From NCBI GenBank assembly GCA_050250815.1, contig JBFWNY010000005.1:1-64000 (forward strand): DNA of 64,000 bases. The letters run 5' to 3'. Of the stretch, positions 1 to 9,771 are shown one piece after another (positions within the stretch are counted from its first letter, which is position 1; every line of letters starts with the position of its first letter). The DNA comes from JAEUMD01 sp050250815 (GTDB taxonomy: Bacteria > Pseudomonadota > Alphaproteobacteria > Rhizobiales > Hyphomicrobiaceae). Both the position numbers and the translations under genes were made by a program. Under the pieces are notes generated by a model. It was not told where the DNA came from and ran no database searches. It was given only the letters and a program-made list of their open reading frames with translations.

Positions 1-24
1 TTTCGTCACGTTATCGTTGGGCAC
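1..24 (-). CDS. Start of a leftward gene cut by the window edge (first 8 codons)
   Basis: Read leftward, a strong ribosome binding site (AAAGGAG) at about 34-40 precedes two possible starts. An ATG at 29 hits a stop after seven codons. A GTG at 24 stays open to the window edge and reads MPNDNVTK. I therefore infer a gene beginning at 24 and running off the left end. Too little is visible to name it. A 10-bp inverted repeat overlaps its start. Confidence 0.4.
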
Positions 25-81
25 GGCATATCGCTCCTTTGGTGGAGAAGTGAGGTCGTCAACAAACCCCACGATATGCCG
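24..81. promoter_or_regulatory. 10-bp perfect inverted repeat over the start of the left-edge gene
   Basis: CGGCATATCG at 24-33 and CGATATGCCG at 72-81 are exact reverse complements separated by 38 bases. The left arm covers the possible start codons of the leftward gene. It could be an operator in the divergent promoter region shared with the patatin gene, or an mRNA hairpin over the start. Confidence 0.35.
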
Positions 82-147
82 CCTTCACCGATTCACGCCG
101 TCACCAACTTCTGGGGATAGCTCCGCACGGGATACGAGTAACTTCTC

Positions 148-1344
148 TTGCTCAATATTCGACCAGTTGTCGCCCTGAGCGCGATGTGTCTAGCCGGCTG
201 CGCCGACGCCATCGTGCGCGAGGGTATCTCCGACGCCATGCTGGCTGATCGGGCGATCGTCTCCGATCTGCCTGGCGCGCGCTTCTGGGGCGACGAGGTA
301 CCCTCCGATTTCGTCGGCGAGTTGAAGCGCCGGCTTCCCAACATGCCGCGTATCGCGCAGGGCGCAGATCGAGTCCGGGGCCGCCCGGTTGTCGAGATCC
401 TGGCGCTGTCGGGCGGCGGCGGTGACGGCGCCTTCGGAGCGGGACTCCTGGCGGGATGGACGGAGCGCGGCGACCGGCCCGAGTTCGAGGTCGTGACCGG
501 CGTCAGCGCCGGCGCAATCATCGCGCCGTTTGCCTTCCTGGGGCCGAAGTACGATCCCGCGCTCAAGGAGATTTGGACGCACTACCAGACGTCTCAGATT
601 GCGACCGCGCAGATCCTCCCGGGCATTCTGGGTGGACCCGCGCTCGCCGATGCCGGCCCTCTCGAGAAGCTGATCGCTCGTTACGCCGACCGGGATCTGC
701 TGCGCGAGGTGGCCGCCGAATACCGCAAGGGGCGACTATTGCTCGTCGGCACAACCAACCTCGACGCCCAGCGCCCGGTCGTCTGGAACATGGGCGAGAT
801 CGCTTCGAGCGACCATCCCGATGCGTTGCGGCTCTTCCGCAAGGTGATCATGGCCTCGGCCGCTATTCCCGGGGCGCTGCCGCCGGTGGAGATACCCGTC
901 ACCATCGACGGCCGCCGCTACGACGAACTGCACGTCGACGGCGGCACAACGCGCGAGGTATTCGTCTCGCCCATCAATGCCCCCTTCAAGACCTATGATG
1001 TGCTGTACGGCAAGCCGCCGCTGCGCCGCATCTACGTCGTCAAGAACGGCAAGAGCGTGCCGGAGCAGGAGGTCGTCGAGGCCAAGACGCTGTCGATCGT
1101 CGGACGCTCGATCTCGACCCTGATCAAGAACCAGAACCTTGGCGAACTGTACCGCATCTACCGCATGGCCAAGGATGCCGGCGCCGAATTCCATTTCGTC
1201 GCCGTGCCACCCGAGTTCAAAGCCAAGGCCAAGGAGTTCTTCGACCCCATTTATCAGGCGAAGCTATTCGAAGCCGGCCGCCAAGTGGGACTAGATCGCA
1301 AGAGCTGGGCCCAGAGGCCGCCTGGTGTCATGGCGATCCGCTGA
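148..1344 (+). CDS. Patatin-like phospholipase, predicted lipoprotein
   Basis: The 398-residue protein is a patatin-like (PNPLA) serine lipid acyl hydrolase. It shows the glycine-rich oxyanion motif at residues 89-97, the GVSAG nucleophile elbow with Ser120, and the DGG motif with Asp264, which together form the Ser-Asp dyad. The N-terminus is a lipoprotein signal peptide ending in LAGC with Cys18, so the enzyme is probably anchored in the outer or inner membrane. A stop at 139-141 in the same frame forces the start downstream, and the TTG at 148 is the best choice. It likely hydrolyses phospholipid or ester substrates; the true substrate is unknown. It stands alone, convergent with the next gene. 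Confidence 0.85.
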   Translation: MLNIRPVVALSAMCLAGCADAIVREGISDAMLADRAIVSDLPGARFWGDEVPSDFVGELKRRLPNMPRIAQGADRVRGRPVVEILALSGGGGDGAFGAGLLAGWTERGDRPEFEVVTGVSAGAIIAPFAFLGPKYDPALKEIWTHYQTSQIATAQILPGILGGPALADAGPLEKLIARYADRDLLREVAAEYRKGRLLLVGTTNLDAQRPVVWNMGEIASSDHPDALRLFRKVIMASAAIPGALPPVEIPVTIDGRRYDELHVDGGTTREVFVSPINAPFKTYDVLYGKPPLRRIYVVKNGKSVPEQEVVEAKTLSIVGRSISTLIKNQNLGELYRIYRMAKDAGAEFHFVAVPPEFKAKAKEFFDPIYQAKLFEAGRQVGLDRKSWAQRPPGVMAIR

Positions 1345-1378
1345 GACGCACACCACCCATGCAGGGCCGCTCGAGATT

Positions 1379-1756
1379 TCACTTCGGCTTTTCGGCGGGT
1401 GGCCCCAGAGAATCGAGATAGGCGATGAAGCCCTCGATCTCATCCGGCTCGAATGTGAAGACCGGCATGTCGGGGTGTCCAGAGACGATGCCCTCGGCCA
1501 ATGCTTCGGCCAGGTTCTCGCTCGGATAGCGTTGTACGACGTCCCGGAAAGGCGGCGCCTGCGGATGCGTACTCGTATCGTCCATCGTGATGGCGTGGCA
1601 GCGCTTGCAGTTCTCCTCGGCGAGGACGCGGCCGACTTGAGCCAGCTTGGCCTGATCGACGACGGCGCGGCGCGGGTCGTCGGCACGAGCGGGCCCCGAA
1701 GCCACGTTGATGGCAAGCGTCGCAACCGAAAAAGCTGAAATCAGACGAGCATTCAT
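1379..1756 (-). CDS. Small periplasmic cytochrome c
   Basis: This 125-residue protein has a signal peptide (about residues 1-25) and one heme c attachment site, Cys50-x-x-Cys53-His54. Met97 in the segment HPDMPVF is the likely distal axial ligand. It is the size of a class I mono-heme cytochrome c, so it should be a periplasmic electron carrier or a subunit of a dehydrogenase. The partner cannot be named, because neither neighbour (patatin-like lipase, HerA-like ATPase) is a redox enzyme. The gap of 32 bases to the upstream HerA-like gene allows cotranscription. Confidence 0.85.
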   Translation of the reverse strand: MNARLISAFSVATLAINVASGPARADDPRRAVVDQAKLAQVGRVLAEENCKRCHAITMDDTSTHPQAPPFRDVVQRYPSENLAEALAEGIVSGHPDMPVFTFEPDEIEGFIAYLDSLGPPAEKPK

Positions 1757-1788
1757 GTTCAGCGTTCCTGACGCAGAGGCCGCGAAGA

Positions 1789-3279
1789 CTAGCGCCGCAT
1801 TCCGATCGATTTCATAATCGCGTTCTTGATGATGGTGGCAAGCGAACGCGACACGGAGCGTTGCAGTTCCCGCGCAACCATGGTGCCCATGCCCTGGGTC
1901 TTGCGGCCGCCGCCAGTGGAGCTGCCGCCACCGAAGATCACATCCGACCAGTTGGAGCCGGCCTGCTCGGTCGCGGCCGCCGCCTCTTCCGTGCGCTTGG
2001 CCAGAATTTCGTGCGCCGTCTCGCGATCGACGGGATCGTCGTATTTCCCGTAGACGGGGCTGTACTCGATGATGCCGCGCCGCTCCTCGGGCGACAGCGG
2101 CCCGATGCGCCCCTCCGGCGGACGCATCATTGTGCGCTGCACGATGGACGGCTCGCCCTTGTTCTCCAGCATCGACACCAGCGCCTCGCCTGTCTTCAGC
2201 TCCTTGATCACCGCCTCGGTGTTGAGCTGAGGGTTGGCGCGGAACGTCTCAGCCGCGGCCTTGATCGCCCTCTGCTCCTTGGGCGTGAAGGCACGCAGCG
2301 CATGCTGGATGCGATTGCCAAGCTGCGACGACACGGTATCGGGCACATCGAGCGGGTTCTGCGTGATGAAATAGACGCCGACGCCCTTGGAGCGGATGAG
2401 ACGCGCGACCTGTTCGATCCGTTCCATCAGCGCCTTGGGCGCCTCGTCGAAGAGCAGATGCGCCTCGTCGAAGAAGAAGACGAGCTTGGGCTTGGGCTGA
2501 TCGCCGACCTCGGGCAGGGTCTGCCACAGCTTCGACAGCAGCCACAGCAGGAACGTCGAATAAAGGCGCGGTTTCTGCATGAGCTTGTCGGCCGACATCA
2601 GGCTCACCACGCCGCGCCCGTCGGGGGCGACGCGCATGATGTCCATGATGTCGAGCGCGGGCTCACCGAAGAACTTGTCCGCGCCCTGCTCCTCGAGCAC
2701 CAGCAACCGGCGCTGAATCGCGCCCACCGAGGTGGTCGCCACGTTGCCATAGGTGGTCGTGAGTTCCTTGGAACGCTCACCCACGTTGTTGATCAGAGCG
2801 CGCAGGTCCTTGAGGTCGACGATCGGCAGCTTCTCGTCGGCGGCGACGCGGAAGGCGACGTTGAGCACGCCCTCCTGCACCTCGTTGAGTTCGAGCAGAC
2901 GCGACAGGAGCAGCGGACCCATGTCGAGCACGGTGGCCCGGACGGGATGGCCTTCCTCACCGAACACGTCCCATGCGATCGTCGGGAAAGCGCGGTTCTC
3001 GAACGCCTCCAGGCCGATCTGCGAGACCCTCTTCAGGATGAAGTCCTTGGGCTCACCCACGGCGCCGATGCCCGACAGGTCGCCCTTGATGTCGGCGGCG
3101 AAGACCGGCACTCCGGCGGCCGAGAAGCCTTCGGCCAGAACCTGCAGAGAGACCGTCTTGCCGGTGCCCGTGGCCCCGGTGATGAGGCCGTGGCGGTTAC
3201 CGAACCGGAGATCGAGGTATTCCGGCTTCGTGCTGGTGCCCAGATAGATCTTTCCATCCTGGATCTTGGTCTGGCTCAT
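1789..3279 (-). CDS. HerA/DUF853-family ATPase
   Basis: This 496-residue cytoplasmic protein belongs to the HerA-like helicase family with DUF853 (the E. coli YjgR type). Walker A is GATGTGKT at residues 35-42, and a Walker B segment ending in FFFDEAH lies around residues 268-276. The C-terminal 90 residues are charged and then glycine/serine-rich, as in YjgR. Family members are FtsK/HerA-like P-loop ATPases presumed to act on DNA, but the biological role of DUF853 proteins is not established. Length and domain order are normal. It is divergent from the methylmalonyl-CoA mutase gene, and the 296-base gap between them must hold both promoters. Confidence 0.88.
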   Translation of the reverse strand: MSQTKIQDGKIYLGTSTKPEYLDLRFGNRHGLITGATGTGKTVSLQVLAEGFSAAGVPVFAADIKGDLSGIGAVGEPKDFILKRVSQIGLEAFENRAFPTIAWDVFGEEGHPVRATVLDMGPLLLSRLLELNEVQEGVLNVAFRVAADEKLPIVDLKDLRALINNVGERSKELTTTYGNVATTSVGAIQRRLLVLEEQGADKFFGEPALDIMDIMRVAPDGRGVVSLMSADKLMQKPRLYSTFLLWLLSKLWQTLPEVGDQPKPKLVFFFDEAHLLFDEAPKALMERIEQVARLIRSKGVGVYFITQNPLDVPDTVSSQLGNRIQHALRAFTPKEQRAIKAAAETFRANPQLNTEAVIKELKTGEALVSMLENKGEPSIVQRTMMRPPEGRIGPLSPEERRGIIEYSPVYGKYDDPVDRETAHEILAKRTEEAAAATEQAGSNWSDVIFGGGSSTGGGRKTQGMGTMVARELQRSVSRSLATIIKNAIMKSIGMRR

Positions 3280-3575
3280 CCCGTCACCCCGCCCCCGTTG
3301 ACCAATCCTGCCAGGCTTTTGCGACAGGCGGCTTCACGCGACTCATCGGTCCGTCGATCCCACCCGCTTTGGCATGGCGGCTCAGCGATTGCAAACCGCC
3401 CGGCCTGCCTCCCCTCGGCCCATCTACAGCCACGATAGGGGTTCCCGGATCGCCACCTGCACCCTTCGGGTCTTTCGTCGAGCCCGTGGCGGCAAGTGTA
3501 GCCCTCCCGGCGGCGCCACTATAGAAAGGGACAGGCCGCCGAAAGAGCCCGCCGCCGGACTAAAAGCTTAACCGC

Positions 3576-5507
3576 ATGCGCGAAAGTGCCAGCACGATGT
3601 CCACATCCCGACAGACCGTTCCGCTCGCCGACCAATTCGAAGCACCCCAGCACCAGACGTGGCTGGCGCTCGTCGATAAGGCTCTCAAGGGCGGCGATTT
3701 CGAGAAGCGGCTCGTGTCACGGACCGCCGACGGCCTGCGCATCTCGCCGCTCTACACCCGTGCCGACGCATTGCCGGGCTCCGATGCGGCCGAGCCGGGC
3801 ACGGCGCCCTTCGTCCGCGGCCTCCATGCGCAACCGGAAGGGCTCGGTTGGAGCATCGAGCAGATCGTGGCGGCCCAAGACGCCGCATCCGCCAACGCCG
3901 CGGCGCTCGCCGAGCTGGAAGGCGGCGCGACGGGCATCGTCCTGCGGATTGCCGCACCTGGGCAAGCTGGGATGCCCCTCGGCGGCGCGACCGATCTGGT
4001 GCGTGCGCTGCAGGGCGTCTACCTCGAGTTCGCACCGATCGGTCTGGACGCCGGACCCAATGGCGCCAACGCGGCCAAGGATCTCGCCCAGGCCCTGCGA
4101 ACGCTCAAGGCGCCCGCAGATCGTGCCCTGCCGCGCTTCGATCTCGACCCGATCGGCATGCTGGCCGCCACCGGTCACGCGGAGGCCGAGCCCGACACGC
4201 TTGCCGCCACGGCCGTCGCTCAGGCCAAAGAGCTGCGGTCTGAGTTCACGCGCGCCCGCACCCTCGTCGCGAATGGACGCGTCGCCCACGAGGCCGGCGG
4301 CAGCGAAGCGCAGGAAATCGCGGTCATGGCCGCTTCGCTCGTCGCCTATCTGCGCGCGTTCGAAGCGGCGGGTGTCGCCCCCGGCGAAGCGCTCGCGCAG
4401 ATGTCGCTGTCGCTCGCTTCCGACGCCGACCTGTTCCTCACCATAGCCAAGCTCAGGGCCGCGCGCCGGGTGGCAGCGCGGATCGCCGAAGCGTCCGGAG
4501 CAGCCTCCGCCGCCGCGCGACTGCGGCTTGCGGTACAGACGTCGTCCCGCATGATGACCAAGCGCGATCCCTGGACGAACATGCTGCGCACGACGGCTGC
4601 GACCGCGGGCGCTGCTCTGGGCGGCGCCGACACCATCACCGTGCTGCCCTACACCTGGGCGCTCGGCTGGCCGGACGCCTTCGCAGCACGCATCGCCCGC
4701 AACACGCAGATTGTGGCGCAGGAGGAATCGGGCCTCGGACGGATTGTCGATCCGGCCGGCGGCTCGTGGTACGTCGAGCGGCTCACCGGCGATCTAGCGG
4801 CCAGGGCCTGGGAGGTGTTCCAGTCGATCGAGGCGGCGGGCGGTATCGTTGCGGCGCTGCGCAGCGGCAGCATACAGCGCGCCGTGATGGAGACGTCGGC
4901 TGCGCGCAACAAGGCACTTGCGACGGGCCGCCAGCAGCTCACGGGCACATCGGCTTTCCCGTTGCTGGGCGGAGATGGTGTCACGGTAGCGCCCTGGCCG
5001 GCGGCGACCGCTTTCAGCGGACGGGCGGTTTCAGCGCCGCTTGCACCGCACCGCCTCGCCGAGCCGTTCGAGGAGCTGCGAGACGCCGCCGACGCAACCG
5101 AGCGGACGGCAGGTGTCCGACCGGCCGTGTTCCTGGCGAGCCTAGGAACGATCGCCGATCACACCGCTCGCACGACGTGGATCAAGAATCAGCTCGCCGT
5201 CGCCGGCATCGGCAGCCACGCCAGCGACGGCTACGCGGACGGCGCAACCGCCGCGACCGCGTTCAAGGCCAGCGGCCTGCACGCCGCCTGCATCTGCTCG
5301 TCGGACGCCATCTATGCGGCACAGGCCGAGAAGACCGCCAAGGCGCTCGTCGAAGCGGGCGCCGGCCCGGTGCTCGTCGCGGGCCGCCCAGGGGACATGG
5401 AAGCAGCGCTGCGCGCCGCGGGCGTCGACGGTTTCCTCTACGCAGGCCAGGATGCGATAGCGACCCTGGGAGAGTTGCAGCGCTTTCTGACCCAGCAGCG
5501 GAGCTGA
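3576..5507 (+). CDS. mutA: Methylmalonyl-CoA mutase, small (beta) subunit
   Basis: The 643-residue protein is the small subunit of heterodimeric methylmalonyl-CoA mutase, which interconverts methylmalonyl-CoA and succinyl-CoA in propionyl-CoA assimilation and, in many alphaproteobacteria, the ethylmalonyl-CoA route. The TIM-barrel part resembles the large subunit (for example TNMLRTT and RIARNTQ). The C-terminal Rossmann domain (about residues 500-640) lacks the DxHxxG cobalamin ligand motif, which is the normal state for this structural subunit. ATG 3576 and ATG 3597 are both possible starts, and neither has a clear ribosome binding site. The large-subunit gene follows 594 bases later, after a small membrane-protein gene. 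Confidence 0.93.
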   Translation: MRESASTMSTSRQTVPLADQFEAPQHQTWLALVDKALKGGDFEKRLVSRTADGLRISPLYTRADALPGSDAAEPGTAPFVRGLHAQPEGLGWSIEQIVAAQDAASANAAALAELEGGATGIVLRIAAPGQAGMPLGGATDLVRALQGVYLEFAPIGLDAGPNGANAAKDLAQALRTLKAPADRALPRFDLDPIGMLAATGHAEAEPDTLAATAVAQAKELRSEFTRARTLVANGRVAHEAGGSEAQEIAVMAASLVAYLRAFEAAGVAPGEALAQMSLSLASDADLFLTIAKLRAARRVAARIAEASGAASAAARLRLAVQTSSRMMTKRDPWTNMLRTTAATAGAALGGADTITVLPYTWALGWPDAFAARIARNTQIVAQEESGLGRIVDPAGGSWYVERLTGDLAARAWEVFQSIEAAGGIVAALRSGSIQRAVMETSAARNKALATGRQQLTGTSAFPLLGGDGVTVAPWPAATAFSGRAVSAPLAPHRLAEPFEELRDAADATERTAGVRPAVFLASLGTIADHTARTTWIKNQLAVAGIGSHASDGYADGATAATAFKASGLHAACICSSDAIYAAQAEKTAKALVEAGAGPVLVAGRPGDMEAALRAAGVDGFLYAGQDAIATLGELQRFLTQQRS

Positions 5508-5721
5508 GGGCCTAAGGCCGAGTTTACGTCGGGCCTGATCCAACCGGGCGCTGCGCCGCGAAGCCATGCTGCTCTGCAGCGCGCACAAAAAATTCACAAG
5601 CCGTTACCAAAGTGACTGACATCGGGGAGAACCGATGGCATCTTTGTGGCAAGCTAGTGTTCACGAATCGCTGGCCTGAACCGCACGACTCCGAATTTTT
5701 GCCGTCCCACGGAGGATTGAG

Positions 5722-5916
5722 ATGCCGATCGCCAAGACCCTCGCCATTGCGCTAGCGCTCGCCATCGTCCTGACCGCGGTCGCATTTGGCGGCATGGCGA
5801 TGCTGCCCGGCATGATGGCGGCCTACAAGGCGAATGTCGTGACAACGGTCGGCATGGCATCGGCAAATGCGGCGGTCAGCATGATGCTGGTCACCGTGCT
5901 GATGCTGCAGCGCTGA
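5722..5916 (+). CDS. 64-residue hydrophobic membrane protein of unknown function
   Basis: I do not recognise this gene. The reading frame encodes 64 residues, nearly all hydrophobic, with two likely membrane segments (about residues 5-28 and 38-61) joined by a short loop containing Tyr-Lys. An excellent ribosome binding site (GGAGG, then seven bases, then ATG) supports translation. It lies between the two methylmalonyl-CoA mutase genes in the same orientation, 214 bases after one and 185 bases before the other. The gaps suggest it may have its own promoter. There is no sequence evidence that it acts with the mutase. Confidence 0.65.
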   Translation: MPIAKTLAIALALAIVLTAVAFGGMAMLPGMMAAYKANVVTTVGMASANAAVSMMLVTVLMLQR

Positions 5917-6101
5917 GCCTCCAGCCCACTTCCAGCCCCTCGAATAGCTCTAGAGCGTATCCAGATCAGCCCTGTGCTGGTGCGCGCCGCCTTTCGCAGC
6001 GGTTGCCGTTGCCGTTCCGAAGCTTATGATGCGGCGCAGTGAAAAAGGCCGCCGCGGCCCGCAGGGCTACGTCGGCTCCCAACTCTGCGCGAGCGCCGCC
6101 C

Positions 6102-8294
<2,193 letters not shown>

Positions 8295-8369
8295 CCGTTG
8301 GACACGGGCCCAAGTTTTCCCCGGGCATCATAGAACTGCCCGCATCGGCGTAACCACCTCCGCTCCACG

Positions 8370-8503
8370 GTCATCCTCGGGCTTGTCCCGAGAACCCTGG
8401 CATCGGCATGGGTCGGCCGCTGCAATTGAGCACCGTGTCCGCTCGACAGGTGGCGCCAACTCCCGCGGTGCCCGGGCTCCTGGGCACAAGGCCCAGGATG
8501 ACG
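8370..8503. repeat. Paired palindromic intergenic repeat (BIME-like)
   Basis: GTCATCCTCGGGCTTGTCC begins at 8370, and an inverted, slightly diverged copy ends in GGCCCAGGATGAC at 8503. Each arm can also fold on itself (CTCGGG with CCCGAG; CTGGGC with GCCCAG), so the element forms two hairpins or one large cruciform with about 86 bases between the arms. Elements of the GTCATCC...GGGCTTGACCC kind are common between genes in alphaproteobacteria. This copy lies between the mutase gene and the next gene and may end or stabilise the transcript. Confidence 0.7.
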
Positions 8504-8578
8504 ATAGAGAAGCTCCCCCCTTGTCGTCGATGCGCGACGATGGCGTATAGGGCGGGTACCGAGACCCTGGGGGGAGAA

Positions 8579-8998
8579 ATGGGACTGCGCGCACACCACG
8601 CCGCCGAATTCATCGGCGTCCTGCTCGTCATCGCGTCGACCGCGACGCAGATGTTCTACGTCGAGCCGCTGCGACGCCAGATCGACTGGAACAACTCCGC
8701 GTTCACACAACAGCAGATCGGCCAGCTTCTCACGCGCGAGATACTCGACAACCGCATCGTCCTGCTCAAGACGGCGAACGCGCCGGCCGCCGACATCGCC
8801 GCGGCGCAGGAGACCCGCAAGAAGCTGATCGAGCGCTACGAGCGGGCGGATGCGCACGCCGCCGACATGGTGCTCGATAAGGAGCCGCTCGAAGGCTACC
8901 TGCAGGTCATCGTCATAGTGCTCTTCGGGCTGGGCACGCTGCTCGCGGGCTACGGCCGACTGATGGAGCTGCTGGCAAACAATCGTCCGGTCAAGTAA
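8579..8998 (+). CDS. 139-residue two-pass membrane protein of unknown function
   Basis: Counted from ATG 8579, which has a GGGGGGAG ribosome binding site, the protein has 139 residues. One membrane segment lies near the N-terminus (about residues 10-28) and another at about residues 100-122. Between them is a roughly 70-residue charged, helix-forming stretch that may be a coiled coil. The reading frame stays open upstream to 8408, but that part is repeat DNA. I do not recognise the family. Its last eight bases overlap the 3' end of the convergent Doc toxin gene. Confidence 0.65.
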   Translation: MGLRAHHAAEFIGVLLVIASTATQMFYVEPLRRQIDWNNSAFTQQQIGQLLTREILDNRIVLLKTANAPAADIAAAQETRKKLIERYERADAHAADMVLDKEPLEGYLQVIVIVLFGLGTLLAGYGRLMELLANNRPVK

Positions 8999-9389
8999 CC
9001 GGCACACCCTCGGGCCAGTTGTCCGTGATCCACCGCGTCAGCCCTTCTTCCGCGATGTCGCCCGCAGCGAGGCCGAGGATCATGACGACGGCCTCCGCCT
9101 CAGGAGCTGCGAAGTCGATGCCATTGAGACCAAGAAACGTGACGAGCGACAAAAGCGCCGCGCGTTTGTTGCCGTCCACGAACGGATGGTTCTTCGCGAT
9201 TCCAAATGCGTAGGCTGCCGCAAGTGCCGCCACGTCGCGCTCGCCATAGGTCCATCTGTTGGGCGCACGCGCCAGGGCGCTCTCCAGCATTCCCCGATCG
9301 CGAATACCGGCCGGGCCACCGTAGGCTCGCAACTGCTCCTCGTGAATGGCGATGACCAACTCGACGGTGAGCCAACTTGGCTCATTCAC
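8991..9389 (-). CDS. doc: Death-on-curing (Doc) family toxin
   Basis: The 132-residue protein is a Fic-fold Doc toxin. It carries the Fic motif HPFVDGNKR at residues 68-76, with the catalytic His68 and the Asp/Asn/Arg phosphate-binding residues intact. Phage P1 Doc phosphorylates elongation factor Tu and arrests translation; activity here is inferred by family. The start is GTG 9389, which overlaps the stop of the antitoxin gene by four bases (GTGA), the usual arrangement for translationally coupled toxin-antitoxin pairs. Together with the AbrB-type gene upstream it forms a type II system. It could stabilise this chromosomal region or act as a stress module. Confidence 0.9.
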   Translation of the reverse strand: MNEPSWLTVELVIAIHEEQLRAYGGPAGIRDRGMLESALARAPNRWTYGERDVAALAAAYAFGIAKNHPFVDGNKRAALLSLVTFLGLNGIDFAAPEAEAVVMILGLAAGDIAEEGLTRWITDNWPEGVPVT

Positions 9390-9607
9390 TTCGCCAGCTC
9401 CTTGAGCGCGTTATGATAAGTCTTCATCGCCTTACGCGCGATCTCCAGCCCCTTCTGGAACGTCTCGTCACCCTTCGTGATGTTAAGCCCGCCCGGTGTC
9501 TCGCTGACCACCAGTTCATCGCCCTCCTTGAGCCCGAGGCGCGCGAGCAGCTCCTTGGGCAGGATCAGCCCGGTCGAGTTCCCGATCTTTTTGAGTTGCA
9601 GCTTCAT
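9386..9607 (-). CDS. AbrB/MazE-type antitoxin of the Doc pair
   Basis: The 73-residue protein begins with a SpoVT-AbrB swapped-hairpin DNA-binding domain (residues about 1-45, including IGNSTGLILPKELL). A helical C-terminal tail follows and would bind the toxin. In type II modules such antitoxins neutralise the toxin and repress their own promoter. Here a 7-bp-arm palindrome lies about 22-40 bases upstream of the start and is a good operator candidate. ATG 9607 is chosen because it begins exactly at the conserved domain. The open frame continues far upstream, but that part is antisense to the pepF gene. Pairing Doc with an AbrB-type rather than a Phd-type antitoxin is known but less common. 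Confidence 0.87.
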   Translation of the reverse strand: MKLQLKKIGNSTGLILPKELLARLGLKEGDELVVSETPGGLNITKGDETFQKGLEIARKAMKTYHNALKELAK

Positions 9608-9628
9608 TGGCGGCGGCTCCGGCAGCGC

Positions 9629-9647
9629 GTTATACGAAATGTATAAC
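9629..9647. promoter_or_regulatory. Candidate toxin-antitoxin operator (palindrome)
   Basis: GTTATAC at 9629-9635 and GTATAAC at 9641-9647 are exact inverted copies around a five-base centre. The site is AT-rich within GC-rich DNA and lies 22 bases upstream of the antitoxin start, where it would overlap the leftward promoter. An AbrB-type dimer binding here would give autoregulation. This is inferred from position and symmetry only. Confidence 0.5.
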
Positions 9648-9771
9648 ATGGTACACGTGTCGTCGTACAGGCCGCAAAAACAGGACAGATGGCGTTGGCC
9701 GAAGCTCAACTCGCTCAAGCACTCGGCCATCGGCTCTGCCGCAAGTTTCGCGCAACTCGTATCGCTCCAAA

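Noticed and set aside
3317..3396. TTTTGCGA and TTGCAAA near the mutase promoter as a propionyl-CoA regulator site
   Set aside because: Regulators of the PccR type need closely spaced TTTGCAA repeats; these are about 70 bases apart and only one matches.
1861..3438. 525-codon open frame on the plus strand opposite the HerA-like gene
   Set aside because: It is the antisense shadow of a well-conserved gene in GC-rich DNA; the translation is Arg/His/Leu-rich without any domain.
5620..5637. CATCGG...CCGATG hairpin after the mutase small-subunit gene as a terminator
   Set aside because: Six-pair stem without T-tract, 112 bases from the stop; could be chance.
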